Below, one piece after another: positions 10,501 through 20,666 of a stretch of DNA of 64,000 bases. How positions within the stretch are numbered: position 1 is the first letter of the stretch; each line of letters starts with the position of its first letter. The notes beneath the pieces are model-generated. The model ran no database searches and was not told the DNA's origin. It was given only the letters and a program-made list of their open reading frames with translations. Location of the stretch: the NCBI GenBank assembly GCA_963662175.1, contig OY759219.1:25028908-25092907 (forward strand), read 5' to 3'. The position numbers and the translations under genes are program-made. The stretch is from Aradus depressus. Taxonomy: Eukaryota > Arthropoda > Insecta > Hemiptera > Aradidae.

Positions 10501-11692
10501 AACTCGAATTTGCTACCCATAATTCCGTGCGGAGGCAGATAAGCAGTCTATGTTGGGTTCTGGTAGAGGTGGAACCTATGAGAGACTAGTCTCTATATTT
10601 TTGACAATTTCAGTGAAAAGAGTGAGTTAACAAGTTAAAGTGAGTACTAAGTGAACAGTGAAGGGTAGAGAGGATGCGGGAAGAACGTGCACCTCATAAT
10701 GTATGTTAAAGGAGTAACATTTGTAAATATATTTCAAGGTGACGTCACGAGGTAGGATTCATTTTATTTTTTGTATATATTTCAATGGCCAATTTTCAAG
10801 TTCGAAGTTTTTTTTTTATTATTATTAAAATAGTTTTCATTGTAAATATGTTTTGATTTTTTTTTGATTCCCCATATGCTCTCTCAATGAAATTCAAATT
10901 TCAAAACTCATAGGCCTTGCGGATCCCAATAATACCTTTGGAGGTGGGTACCAATTATTTAGGACACAATAGTTATAATTAATATTTTATTTAGAATCAT
11001 ACCGGGAAATAAATTTGATTTTTATTGGTACCGGTAAAGTAAATTCCAAGAATGAAAAGAGTTATTTATGACATAGTTTTTTCCTTGGGAGCCTCACTCC
11101 ATTAATCAATTTAAAATTCATTTTTTTTATCTATTCAATTTAATATAACTAAAGTCTCCCCCTTTTAAAAATAACTAGCAGGTACAAGGTATATGACATT
11201 TGAAGTCCATTCCTAACAACTATACTGAAGTGTCAATCAAACAGTCAGGTGGATATATACACCTGGTGTTGCCATTCATATAATCTATCTAGCTCACATT
11301 TAACCTACATCTACACACACTTCAAAATAATACTTTAGCCAACATTTCATTCAGCCAGTTGCTGAGTACAAAAACTCAGTACATATTGATAACAACTATA
11401 AATAAATGCTATTATAATAGCAAGAAATTTCTTATGTAAATTCAAAACCCCATAAGAACGGTTATTTGATCTCTGTGGTGAAAAAACCTAGAGCACGACG
11501 TCCTTCGGATTGTGATATAAAAAAAATTACATAATAAAGCTCTGTTTCTACTTAATAATTATTTTGCTTAATGTTTTGGGAGTAGAGATGAGCATCGATG
11601 GGATAAAAAAACAGGAGACCTTGAAAAGTAAAAATCCGTTAAAAATTCGATCTCTATTCAAACGATTACAATACTTTCTTATACCTAAAGTA
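10501..11692. other. Unassigned DNA
   Basis: No supported gene. A perfect TGACGTCA palindrome is at 10740-10747. 11491-11515 resembles a short SINE-A body scrap (CACGACGTCCTTCGGATTG). Confidence 0.4.
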
Positions 11693-11699
11693 TACCTAA

Positions 11700-11771
<72 letters not shown>

Positions 11772-11778
11772 TTAGGTA
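11693..11778. repeat. (TA)n microsatellite inside a palindrome
   Basis: TACCTAAATTAATATATA on the left and its reverse complement on the right enclose a pure TA run (about 11704-11767). The whole 86 bases can fold on itself. A SINE-A insertion follows at 11848. Confidence 0.85.
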
Positions 11779-11847
11779 TATATATATATATGTATATAAA
11801 TATAGTAATTTGGTGCATATATATATATATATATAAAGTAATTTGGT

Positions 11848-12189
11848 GAGGGCGCCGGTAGCTCAGTGGTATGCATGCTTGACTTCTGAGCTCAAGGTTG
11901 TGGGTTCGTAGCCCGACCGAGGCCCTTAGTTTATTTTATCTGGGAGGTAAAATAAACTTAAGCACGCCGTCCTTCGGATGGGACGTTAAGCGATGGTCCC
12001 GAGCCTGTACGATCTCAGGTACTCGTTAAAGACCCCTACCCTATATGAATAAAAATTTAGGGTAGGCAAAATTTAGGACTCCCACAGTAGAGTCGGGCTC
12101 ATGTCCACCAGAGTGACGAAAGAGCGCTCTGGTAGTAGGCGATATGACCTCGTAGTTAAAGCCCGGGCATGAGTCATAAAACCTAACCT
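11848..12189 (+). mobile_element. SINE-A, full length, with target duplication
   Basis: Complete element: A box TAGCTCAGTGG near 11858, B box GGTTCGTAGCC near 11904, body, GACTCATGCC-type 3' motif in reverse sense (GGCATGAGTCATAAAA), then CCTAACCT tail. The 12-bp duplication AAGTAATTTGGT flanks it at 11836-11847 and 12190-12201. Such duplications of 12-15 bp mark LINE-driven retrotransposition. Confidence 0.93.
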
Positions 12190-12201
12190 AAGTAATTTGG
12201 T

Positions 12202-12716
12202 AATATATACATAATGTAATTTGGTGGCTTTTTATAAGCGACAGTTTGACACTATTCCTCTCATGGCCTTATCAACGGACAATGTTTTCAGGACGACTGC
12301 GCTGTGTGACAAAATCATTCGACTGCGCAGCTTAGATTTTTGTCACAGGATTAGGTTTGAACTACTTTTTGTTCTGAATTCAAAGATTAGAAAGAAAAAA
12401 AAAAGCAAAGACTCCAAAAGATGAAGTCCAGACCTGGAATTTAAAGACATCTGTAGATCTTGAATCGGTCTATTGCGAGATTTTTTTTTTTTTTGGCGAA
12501 ACGGTCACCTAGCCATTGTGCCCAAAAGCGACCAACATGGTTTCACACGTTTCTGGTTGACTGCATCAGATGAGGTCTATCAGACTGCAGTACCTGTCCG
12601 TCAGTCTACCTGTCTGCAATCCGAACTGTCTCCACCTGATCCTCATTCACGATTTTCTTTTCATGTGTTCCTTTGGACATGAAAGACATTTTTTTTTACC
12701 TTCCCAGCTATAGTAT
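12202..12716. other. Unassigned DNA, moderately GC-rich patches
   Basis: Two short plus-strand open frames (12221-12424, 12473-12682) lack family resemblance. TGTGACAAAA (12305) and TTTTGTCACA (12340) form a short inverted repeat. Confidence 0.35.
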
Positions 12717-13112
12717 AGAAGAAGTTACATATTTGATCAGATATTCGATGTTGAATTTTCATCAGAATTTCATATTTTTCGACCCTTCATTCTATTTGTA
12801 TGTGTGTGCGTAAACATGATAATTTCCAATAGAACACATAGACATGAAATTTTATATATACTCAGAATCCCATGAGGACGATACCTAATGATTGTCAACC
12901 AAATCGTTCAAAAGAAAGTGGAGGATTAGATGGATTAACATAAAAACTTTACTGTTGTCATACCTTTTCGTATCAATAGCTTTCGCCATAGTAACAGACC
13001 AGCAGCGACGACGGTTTTCACCGAAAGGTATGACAACATATATTTACTGGCGGAACTAACCCCTTAAAAACTCTAATTACCGCCGATAGAATGAATGTAA
13101 CCCCAAAAGGAC
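12717..13112 (-). mobile_element. Family R element, reversed, with an inserted hairpin
   Basis: Reversed landmarks include ATTCGATGTTGAATTTTCAT, ACATGATAATTTCCAATAGA and ACGATACCTAATGATTGTC. Between 12954 and 13035 a separate inverted repeat (TTGTCATACCTTTTCG ... CGAAAGGTATGACAA) interrupts it. Confidence 0.55.
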
Positions 13113-13222
13113 AACATCCAAAACTACTATATGTTTCTTATAAATGATAATATGCCAACAAATTTATTTTTCTCAAAATGAAAATAACTACATTAATTTA
13201 AAAAAATATTTATTTTTAATAG

Positions 13223-13435
13223 TTAGATGCAATCAGACTCTTCGACGTCCTCCAGACAGGCCAGTTTTTCATGTATATTCTGTTTTTTTACTTCAATTCT
13301 CTTGTAACTCTTAATTGTTCTTTCCCGAATTTCGTCTTTTAAAGTTTTATCAAAATCCATATCCAATTTGTGAATTTTTTGACCCTTCATTTCTGTTTTC
13401 TTTGTGTCATTCCGAATTTTCGTTTCAATATTATC
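13223..13435 (-). CDS. Terminal exon of the unrecognised two-exon gene
   Basis: Read on the minus strand from 13435, this is 70 codons followed by TAA at 13225-13223, starting DNIETKIRNDTKKTEMKG and ending EDVEESDCI. It follows a run of T then CTACAAG, an excellent 3' splice site. Its frame begins in phase 0, so it joins exon 1 cleanly to give a protein of 124 residues. The stretch is dense in Lys, Glu, Asp and Arg with few helix breakers, consistent with an alpha-helical or coiled-coil tail. AATAAA occurs about 10 bases after the stop and again about 65 bases after it. The exon has no useful internal Met, so simple ORF calling misses it. A 70-codon open frame bounded by a strong acceptor and a poly-A signal is unlikely by chance in such AT-rich DNA. 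The protein family is not recognised, and a further 5' exon cannot be excluded. Confidence 0.62.
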   Translation of the reverse strand, partial: DNIETKIRNDTKKTEMKGQKIHKLDMDFDKTLKDEIRERTIKSYKRIEVKKQNIHEKLACLEDVEESDCI

Positions 13436-13559
13436 CTTGTAGAAAAAAAAAAAATTGTGTTATAAAAAACTTACACAATAAAGTAAAGATATATTTCTAC
13501 TTAATAATTATAATCATGAGAGTTATGAAAATGCTAGGAAATTTGCTTAATGTGTAGGG

Positions 13560-14108
13560 AGAAAAGGTGAGTAACGATGGGGTGAAACCCCTATGTATGT
13601 TTTCATTGAAAAGTAAAAATCCGTTGAAAATTCGATCTCGAATTATCAAACATTTATAATACTTTTTTATATATTAGATATAAGAAACTAAAAAAAATAT
13701 ATATTCTATATGTGATATGGCCATTACAGGACTTTCTTATACCAACCATGCTTACAGATGTTCCGTCTGTCTGACCCCTAAGCTGGATAGATTAACTGTA
13801 GTTAACTTGCAATGATATTTGAAAAACTCATTTTTTATCGAAAATGTACATTTAGTCATAAAATTTGTAATGAAAAAAAAAAAAAAGATTCTGCTGAACA
13901 AATGACAGTTAATGATAATAATCAACTGAACAGTAATTCACTGAACACTAATTAAACGAGGTCGATTGTAGGTCGAGTCAGTTATTAGACTTTTTGAATT
14001 GAGTCCCACTCTGATCAATTCCTTGAAACTCAGATCATTCTTTGTTGTGATGTTGCTATTCAATGCCTAAATCTCCACTCCATATTTACTGTCTTTGTTA
14101 TATTATTA
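13560..14108. other. Intronic repeat-derived DNA
   Basis: 13716-13760 is a family H end (GATATGGCCATTACAGGACT). 13800-14100 was not identified. Confidence 0.4.
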
Positions 14109-14631
14109 CTAGCAGTAATACCCGGCGTTGCCCGGGGAACTTTGACTTTTCTCCCAATATCTCCTATAAGGCTATTCAGTTCCTCGACAGTACATTCATG
14201 ATGTTATAATTTTCAATTATTCATACGGAATAAGGCTTATAGTCCTTCAACTGTAGTAACGCTAGCTTTGGAGCTAAAACTAATTTATTCAAAAAGATTT
14301 CTCATTAATCGTTGCAATGGTTTTCGAGTTACAAAGATTGCGTGAGTGGATGCTGGGATGGACCAGGGGTTGATTAAAAAATAGACCTTAACCTTCCGGT
14401 AGATAAAACTTATCTATTCAAAAAGATTCCTCATTAATCATTGCAGTGGTTTTTGAGTTACAAAGATTGCGTGGGTGGATGCTGGGATGGACCAGATATT
14501 GAGGTACTAATACGCCTATAACCTTCCACAGACGATGACGAACAAATTAAAAAAAAAATAATCAAATCCATCAAGCCGTTTGTGAGTTATAGCGGTACAA
14601 CGCACAGACATTTTCAGCTTTATATATATGA
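14109..14631 (-). mobile_element. Non-autonomous Helitron
   Basis: On the minus strand the element starts 5'-TCATATATATAAAGC at 14631, preceded by A, and ends with hairpin CCCGGGCAACGCCGGG (14136-14121), then TATTACTG and CTAG (14112-14109), followed by T. TC start, GC-rich 3' hairpin, CTRR end and insertion between A and T are the defining Helitron features. There is no coding sequence. Inside, a block of about 80 bp (14287-14366) is repeated at 14415-14495 with few changes. Confidence 0.78.
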
Positions 14632-14764
14632 TAATTGTTTTATATGTGTATTCCTTTATATGTGTCATTATTACGTTAATATTGTAAAAGTAATGGTCAC
14701 TGACTCCATTGTATAGGGGTGATCCCTTTAAACTATAACAATTATTATTATTATCATTAATTTA

Positions 14765-14945
14765 ATAAGTGCTGGCTTATGTTAACTCCCGCCTCGGACC
14801 TCCTCTTCTTCTTGGCCTATTAACAAAAGAGGTGTGACCTTACAGAGTTCTGGATGCAAATAAAAAGTTTCGTGTTAATAGATCCATTTTCTCGTGAGTA
14901 ATCTTGTTCACAGACACACACACGCAGACAAACTTTTGACTTTTG
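14765..14945 (+). mobile_element. Family R right-part fragment
   Basis: Landmarks AGTTTCGTGTTAATAGATCC and TTCACAGACACACACACGCA match the distal unit of family R. It lies within the gene's intron. Confidence 0.5.
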
Positions 14946-15001
14946 GAGAGAAGACTGACCAGACGTCAGCTCTTGATCACAGAATAAAATGGAAATCGTA
15001 C

Positions 15002-15163
15002 CTTGGGAATTTTCAATCTGTGTCCAAGGAATCTTGCAACCACTGGAGGTACGCTGACATTGGATCCTAACCCAACTTCGAATTCTTCAGGTTTCAACCA
15101 AGAATCAGGAGCGAAAGCCCGCATACATGCTTCTTCAAACGTTTCATGTTTTTTAAACTCCAT
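15002..15163 (-). CDS. Exon 1 of an unrecognised two-exon gene
   Basis: This exon encodes residues 1-54, beginning MEFKKHETFEEACMRAF. The ATG at 15163 is preceded by G at -3 and followed by G at +4, and an in-frame TAA lies 24 bases upstream, so it is the first Met of the frame. The exon ends ...CCCAAG at 15002 and is followed by GTACGA, a good donor. It ends in phase 0, exactly matching the phase-0 start of the exon at 13435. The sequence is single copy in this window and matches none of the repeat families. It has an acidic/aromatic N-terminus and a basic stretch (FLGHRLKIPK) just before the junction. No signal peptide or membrane segment is visible. I do not recognise the family. A two-codon upstream ORF (ATG AAC TAG) ends just before the start. 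A SINE-A copy lies 146 bases upstream. Confidence 0.62.
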
Positions 15164-15308
15164 TACTAGTTCATTATTAATAAATTATTGATAATATCGA
15201 AAAAAATACTGAATCAAAATATGTACTGCTAAGTATTGCTATGGAAACTGTTTTATATTTTCTTATTAAAAACAAATTGACATATTATTAATTATATTTT
15301 TATAGTTT

Positions 15309-15606
15309 GTTATGACTCATGCCCCGGATTTAACTACAAGGTCATATCGCCTACTAGTCCGACTCTACCGTGGGAGTCCTAAATTTTGCCTACCCTAAAT
15401 ATTTATTCACCTAGTGCAGGGATCTTTAACGAGTACCTGACATCGTACAGGCTCGGGACCATCGCTTAACGCCCCATCCGTAGGACGGCGTGCTTAAGTT
15501 TACCTCCCAGATAAGATAAAATAAACTAAGGGCCTGGGCCGGTTTTCGAAACCACGATCTTGAGCTTAGTAAGCATGCGCGCATAGAGTTGAGCTATCGG
15601 CGCCCT
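15309..15606 (-). mobile_element. SINE-A, reversed, upstream of the two-exon gene
   Basis: Reads GTTATGACTCATGCC into the body and ends with a decayed head (GAGCTATCGGCGCCCT). About 45 bases around the CCAGAGTGACGAAAGAGCG landmark are missing. It lies 146 bases from the gene's ATG in the same strand sense. Confidence 0.87.
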
Positions 15607-15624
15607 GTATATAGCATAAAGACA

Positions 15625-15893
15625 TCTCAAGATTGCGGGTTCGAAACTTTATCTGAAAGGTGAAAAACCTTGAGTACACCGTCCTTCAGATGGGACGTTA
15701 AACGATGAACTCGAGCCGGCTACAATGTTAGGATACTTGTTAAAGACCCCCTACCCTAGGTGAATAATGATTTAGGGTAGGCAATACTTTAATTCCCTAG
15801 AAGAGTCGGGCTCATGTCCACCAGAGCGACGGAAGAGTAGATACGATATGACTGCATAGTTAAAGCCTGGGCATGCAACATAATAACTAAATT
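15625..15893 (+). mobile_element. SINE-A, 5'-truncated
   Basis: Begins CATCTCAAGATTGCGGGTTCG and lacks the A box. Body landmarks CCGTCCTTCAGATGGGACG and AGAGTCGGGCTCATG are present. The 3' end is GGGCATGCAACATAATAACT. Confidence 0.83.
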
Positions 15894-15966
15894 GAAAACA
15901 TAATAATGCAAACAGACGACGGTTGTCTATTTTCTGCAACATCTATATACATTGAAATTTCTCATA

Positions 15967-16215
15967 ACTGACATGCCCGGGCTTTAACTACGAGGTCATT
16001 TTACCTAGTGCGCTCTTTCGTCACTCTAATGACTTTTTCTACGTCTCTACTATATCTGCCTATACTAAATTTTTATTTTCCTAGTTTAGGGGTCTTCAAC
16101 GTATAGGCCCCGGACCATCGTTTAACGTTTCATCCGAAGAACGGCGTGCTTAACTTCATTTTACCTACTAAATAAAAAAACTTAAGAGTTCGGCCAGGTT
16201 TCGACCCGTCTTGGT
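15967..16215 (-). mobile_element. SINE-A, reversed, decayed
   Basis: Starts GACATGCCCGGGCTTTAAC, keeps the TCATCCGAAGAACGGCGTGC landmark and ends at GGTTTCGACCCGTCTTGG within the B box. This is the third SINE-A in under 1 kb. Confidence 0.82.
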
Positions 16216-16847
16216 CCCCTGTCAAAAGCTTTCAACGGACCTAACCGGACTTTGGCCCCGTGAGACTGAGTCGATCAAATTGCGGACAGAAAAGTTCCAA
16301 TAAAAATATACAAGGTTCTGGAAAGAGATCGAAAACCTAATCAATTAATTCGTGCTGGAGAAGAACGTTGCAGGTAATTCGATGATGATATATTGTCTTA
16401 GCTCTAAGCCATAGCCTTTCAATCCTAACATTTTAAATAATACATTTTAAATACACTATACTACACTATAATGATACTTCTTTTAGGGTAAGAATGGAAC
16501 CGACTCTGTTAGTTTGTTGACCTTGGTTCCACACAGAGATACAAAGTTGGAACCGTGATGAGGGTTGGATGGGGAACAGGAAGTGACCTATATGGAGTAC
16601 ATCGTCACACAATCAGGAGTGTTACAATATCAGACTAATTAGTGATATGTTGTGCTGGGTCATCATCGACCCCAATTAGAGACCCATCTCAAAGAGCCAG
16701 TGTCCTGGGTGGCAACCTGTGGACAGCTAGTGTAGAACATACTGAGGCAAACACTTGAAGAAGTATAGCCACACCAAGAAGAACACATTCTATAGGAAAT
16801 ACAGTTTTTTGCAGATAGTCCGGTTTTTTCCAGATAAGAAGCATGTA
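16216..16847. other. Unassigned DNA
   Basis: A scrap of family R left end (CAATTAATTCGTGCTGG, reversed) is near 16340. 16480-16800 is moderately GC-rich but frames on both strands are broken and unrecognised. Confidence 0.35.
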
Positions 16848-17182
16848 CGTATAATTTTTTGATTAAAAAAATACTAGAGATTTGTAAAATACAAATCAGT
16901 TCAACACATTTCTCGATGCCAAGAATTTGACTTCAATTAAATTGATATATATTTTTTTCTTAAGCATTTTATGCGTTAAAATTTACTACTAAATACATTT
17001 CACAATTGTCTGAAAAACTGTGCCGCCTGTCTCTAAGTACATAATATATTTACAATTGATATAATATATATATATATATATATATCAATTTAATTGAAGT
17101 CAAATTCTTGGCATCGAGTAATGTGGTGAACTGTTTTGTATTTTACATATCTCTAGTATTTTGTTAATCAAAAAATTATACG
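16848..17182. repeat. Long inverted repeat, about 105-bp arms
   Basis: The left arm 16848-16952 (CGTATAATTTTTTGATTAA ... TTCAATTAAATTGATATATA) is matched by 17075-17182 in reverse complement with scattered mismatches. The spacer of about 120 bp is AT-rich. Probably a foldback or MITE-type element. Confidence 0.8.
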
Positions 17183-18227
17183 CACTTGCTTTCGTAATTA
17201 AAACATGGAGGTAAAAAAAAACTTGTGTTTTGAGTAAATATTTTTTATAAATTGTATAAATAAATTACTTTAGGCTATTTATTTTATAAATTTTTTTTTA
17301 AACCTTACCCAATTTTATGCTGAAAAAAGAGTTATTTAATAAAAAAATTATATCCAATTTTTTTTTATGAAGAAAAACAATTAATTGCAGGATTTTATTT
17401 TTTGTTGCACATTTTTGCACGTTTTCGGCCTTTTTATTGCATGTTTTTTAAATTTTTTTACTGCAAAATAAAAACATATTTGTGTTTTAGCTGGGAAAAC
17501 GATCTCACGACGTTAACACTTGTGATGGAGCATTTTTTGTAGCTGATTATAATGACAGGTTGTAGATCCAATTCAATATCTTCATCATTTATGGCCGCAT
17601 TGTACTTTTTGAGTTGGTCATATCCGTGATTTTTTTCTCAATACTGTTGTAAATTAATCGATTAACAAATGTATAAATTTTCAAACTAATTTACAAATAA
17701 ATTTTCTAGTTACAACAAAATATGTAATTTAAGTGAAAACATAAATTGTCCAATTTCGTGCAAAATAAAATTTATGTATATTAATCAGGGTGCCTTAATT
17801 CGTAAAAATAAAATATTTTATGATATCAAGCAAGCGAAAAAAAATAAAATGCAATGGCTCGAGAATCCGGGCTCTAGTTATCATATTTCCTTGTATCTGA
17901 AGAGGGATAGGCTGGATAGTGAGAAGACCTGGGGGAATACAATAGTGTGTGAAGACTGAAGACTCCATCGATAGCCGGTACCACGATGTGCCACACGAGG
18001 TCCTCGTCCCTGTATTGACCCCGTGAAAGTCCGCCTCGAGTCCATTGTGACAAGGAGGTCAGACATTGTACCTTTGTGTACAGGCTACATTCCTCCCGTA
18101 GCCATTAATCATAGTTCTCTCACCGATAGGACCAAGCCTTTTGGCACAAGATCTGGATTTAATATCATACCTTGAGCAAGTGTGACTTCTGGTATCTGTA
18201 TGACAAAGTTTTAGGAGTTAGTAATTG
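17183..18227. other. Unassigned DNA
   Basis: 17183-17480 is T-rich. 17850-18070 is more GC-balanced with opposed short open frames, neither recognised. Confidence 0.35.
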
Positions 18228-18486
18228 TAACTCATGCCCGGGGTTTAGCTACGAGGTCATATCGCCTCTTTCGTCGCTCTGGTGAACTTCAGCCTCATTC
18301 TACTGTGGGAGTCCTAAAATTTGCCTATCCAGGTTTAATTACCTAAGGTAACGAGTACCTTACATCGTGCTGGCTCGGGACCATCGCTTAACGTTCCATC
18401 CGAAGGACGACGAGCTAAATGTGTTTCTTTTCACCTCCCAGGTGAATTAAACTACCTCTAGTCTACTTCTGAACTACCGGCGCGAT
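18228..18486 (-). mobile_element. SINE-A, reversed, with deletions
   Basis: Begins AACTCATGCCCGGGGTTTAG and keeps TCCATCCGAAGGACGACG. The B-box region is lost and the copy ends in a head remnant ACTTCTGAACTACCGGCGCG. Confidence 0.82.
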
Positions 18487-18567
18487 TTTATGATGCACGA
18501 TATTATATTTGTTTAGGATATACGATTTTAGAATATTACATACTCAAATCAAAGATATTTCTAATTT

Positions 18568-18960
18568 TTTACTTCCCCTGGTAAACAAAGTATAGGGGAA
18601 GTTATATAATCTTGAATTTTGATGAGTTTTCTAACCTCCTGATTCCAAAAATCAAAGTGAACATGATAACTCCCGACCGAACGAATGTATCGACACAAAA
18701 TGTTATTTGTATGTCTGGAAAGCCATAAGGACGACACCTATTGATTTTGAGCAAAATCAATCAATAAAGGGAAAAGGGGGGAGGGGGGGGGGGGGGGGGG
18801 GACACAAAAACTGTCATGTAATAAATGTATGGACCCAAACTTTAGAGTTCCATTAAAAAACCCTACTAGAAGGCTGAAATTACACATTCCAAAATGATAT
18901 GAACAATCAAAAACAGCTGAAAAAAGTAACCTAGACATTTTCAAATAACTTTAATGACAG
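18568..18960 (-). mobile_element. Family R element, reversed, with poly-G run
   Basis: Starts with the right end (TTTTACTTCCCCTGGTAAAC, AGTATAGGGGAAGTTATATA) and carries GATAACTCCCGACCGAACGA and AAGGACGACACCTATTGATT. The C-rich block of the family is here expanded to 19 consecutive G (18783-18801). Confidence 0.6.
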
Positions 18961-19274
18961 CAGATTTGAAGTTGGGAACTAAATTTCTGAAGGGGGGGAA
19001 AGCAGAATTCTCCTCCCCCCCCCTCTCCCCCAGAGATTTTTAAAAATGTTGAATGGTCTCATGGACGAAGCATATCAGCCATGACTCCAATTGTAGGGAA
19101 AGGTTGTTAATTGAAGGGGCACTTTATGGAAGTGATGAGAGTAGGTATCATATGGGATCTGAGAGGAGCCGAGGGGCCGTAAAGTGCGCAGGAAAATGTA
19201 AAACTATATTAAAATATTGTTACTATTAATACATTTGTATAAAACATCAAATATGAGAGGGAATTTAGAATATC
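18961..19274. other. Unassigned DNA
   Basis: Contains a short C-rich patch (19011-19031). Nothing recognised. Confidence 0.35.
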
Positions 19275-19794
19275 TTAAAATTTGTTGCAAACCAATGGGT
19301 AAGGGTAAATTATTGGCAACAATAACTTAAAAAATGGAGTCACGTGAGCTGTTGGTGAGAGGGCAAGCGATGACATGATTAGATCAGCTGTATATTGAGG
19401 ATCACAGGTACATCTTGGTGATTCCAGGAGATGGGAAGGAAGTCTGGTATGGTTAAACCTGAGACTGCATAGAGTTGTGAAGTAGGATCGCGGTTTGGAG
19501 AGGTGAGTGAACCAGGGTTTAGTGGGTATCTGCGGCTGAATTGCTCCATAAAATGCCCCTTTATTTAACAAAGAACGAGTATAATCCCTCTGCCAGTGAC
19601 GAAGGTTGTACTTCTTGATATGGGCTACAATTTCTTCGTGCTTGAGGAAGTTCATGAGAGATCGGCCCGAGGTTGAGGTTGATTGGCCCCAGAGGTTCAT
19701 AAGTCAGTTTGATTAAGGATAAAGAAATACGCACGATAAATTGGGAAAGACGTCCTAGTGATGCGGGATGGACCTCTTGCGGACTGTTACTCAA
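19275..19794 (-). pseudogene. Non-LTR retrotransposon C-terminal fragment
   Basis: A 141-codon frame (19275-19700) includes KPWFTHLSKPRSYFTTLCSL, RFNHTRLPSHLL and SPRCTCDPQYTADLIMS. The pattern PWF ... R-NH-RLP-HL ... P-C-C matches the C-terminal region of insect I/Jockey-like ORF2 proteins, past the reverse transcriptase. An overlapping minus-strand frame (19561-19794) appears to be a shifted continuation upstream. No catalytic domain is present. Confidence 0.6.
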
Positions 19795-20056
19795 CCTCTA
19801 TATACTATTGTAATAATATTTTCAGTCCTGATTAACCCTGGAATGCCCCGGTGGGGTCTGATGGACCCCAGCCGCACTTTGAAGTTAGTTTACATGTTGA
19901 ATACTGCAGGCCGTGCGCCTCTTGCTTCCTCCTATATTATCCCCCACCACTGCTTCTGATGCTACAGACGTTACTCAGTTTATTACGTTCTCGGCTTTCG
20001 TGTAGTGAAGTAGTCTATGTAAGTCAGTTTTTTTATTTGTTGATTTTGCACTCAAA

Positions 20057-20215
20057 ATGTCTAAACGACGTAAATTGAGTGAAGAAGATATTACAGATCT
20101 TTTGGTTCAGATGGAAGAGAATGATGAGTACTTTGGAGGACAAGCTTCTGATACTGGTCATATTGACGTGGCACTTCATGTTCTTCAATATGTGATGCAT
20201 CTACCTCACAAGTAG
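20057..20215 (+). pseudogene. piggyBac transposase N-terminal remnant
   Basis: The ATG frame gives MSKRRKLSEEDITDLLVQME and continues with acidic residues to a TAG after 52 codons. Short basic then acidic N-termini of this type open many piggyBac-family transposases. The frame then shifts into the C-terminal remnant, indicating an internal deletion join near 20190. Confidence 0.65.
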
Positions 20216-20331
20216 TAACCATTTTGAGAAAGAAAGTTCGATGTTGCTTCTGCGACCGAAAAGAAGACAAGAAAACTAAATATTTAAGCTCAACCTGCCA
20301 GAGAGCCATGTGTTTAGATCATAGATCATAG
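20194..20331 (+). pseudogene. piggyBac transposase C-terminal Cys-rich remnant
   Basis: The +1-shifted frame gives DASTSQVVTILRKKVRCCFC, then KKTKYLSSTCQRAMCLDHRS before TAG. C--C ... C----C--H is the cysteine-rich DNA-binding tail of piggyBac transposases. After the stop the same frame continues KCCECC, so the finger was longer before the nonsense mutation. Confidence 0.72.
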
Positions 20332-20666
20332 AAGTGCTGTGAATGTTGTCACATGTTGTTTCATGTTATTTTATATGAAAAACATTCGAATTTTGTGAGA
20401 AATGTTGTGAATTTTCTTGCAAACTTGAGCTTTGTTTAGGTACTCATTCTTCCTACATTTTTTCCCTTACAGTTTGTTTTTCATTACTATTATTCATCCA
20501 TCCTCTGTATAAATAAAAAAATTGATTAAAGTTTTAGTTATTTGAATTTTTTATCATTGTTTCCTTCAATTCTTTCACTCAATTTAGTGAAATTCAATGT
20601 TGGGGTCTGACAGACCCCACACGGGAGTTATGTGATGTGTTTTAGACCGGGGCATTCTAGGGTTAA

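Larger units (their letters stand above)
13436..15001 (-). other. Intron of the two-exon gene
   Basis: The interval runs from GT (15001-15000) to AG (13437-13436) on the minus strand and is about 1.57 kb long. It contains a full non-autonomous Helitron (14109-14631), a family R fragment (14765-14945) and a short family H fragment near 13716-13760. The Helitron lies in the same strand sense as the gene. No additional exon was seen inside. Confidence 0.55.
19836..20662 (+). mobile_element. Internally deleted piggyBac-like transposon
   Basis: The element is flanked by TTAA at 19832-19835 and 20663-20666, the invariant piggyBac target duplication. Ends are CCCTGGAATGCCCCGG and, reversed on the right, CCCTAGAATGCCCCGG: a 16-bp terminal inverted repeat with one mismatch. 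Internal palindromic motifs TGGGGTCTGATGGACCCCA (19852) and TGGGGTCTGACAGACCCCA (20602) lie near each end. The total is 827 bp against about 2.4 kb for autonomous relatives. Both coding ends of a transposase remain and the catalytic DDD core is gone. Confidence 0.88.
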
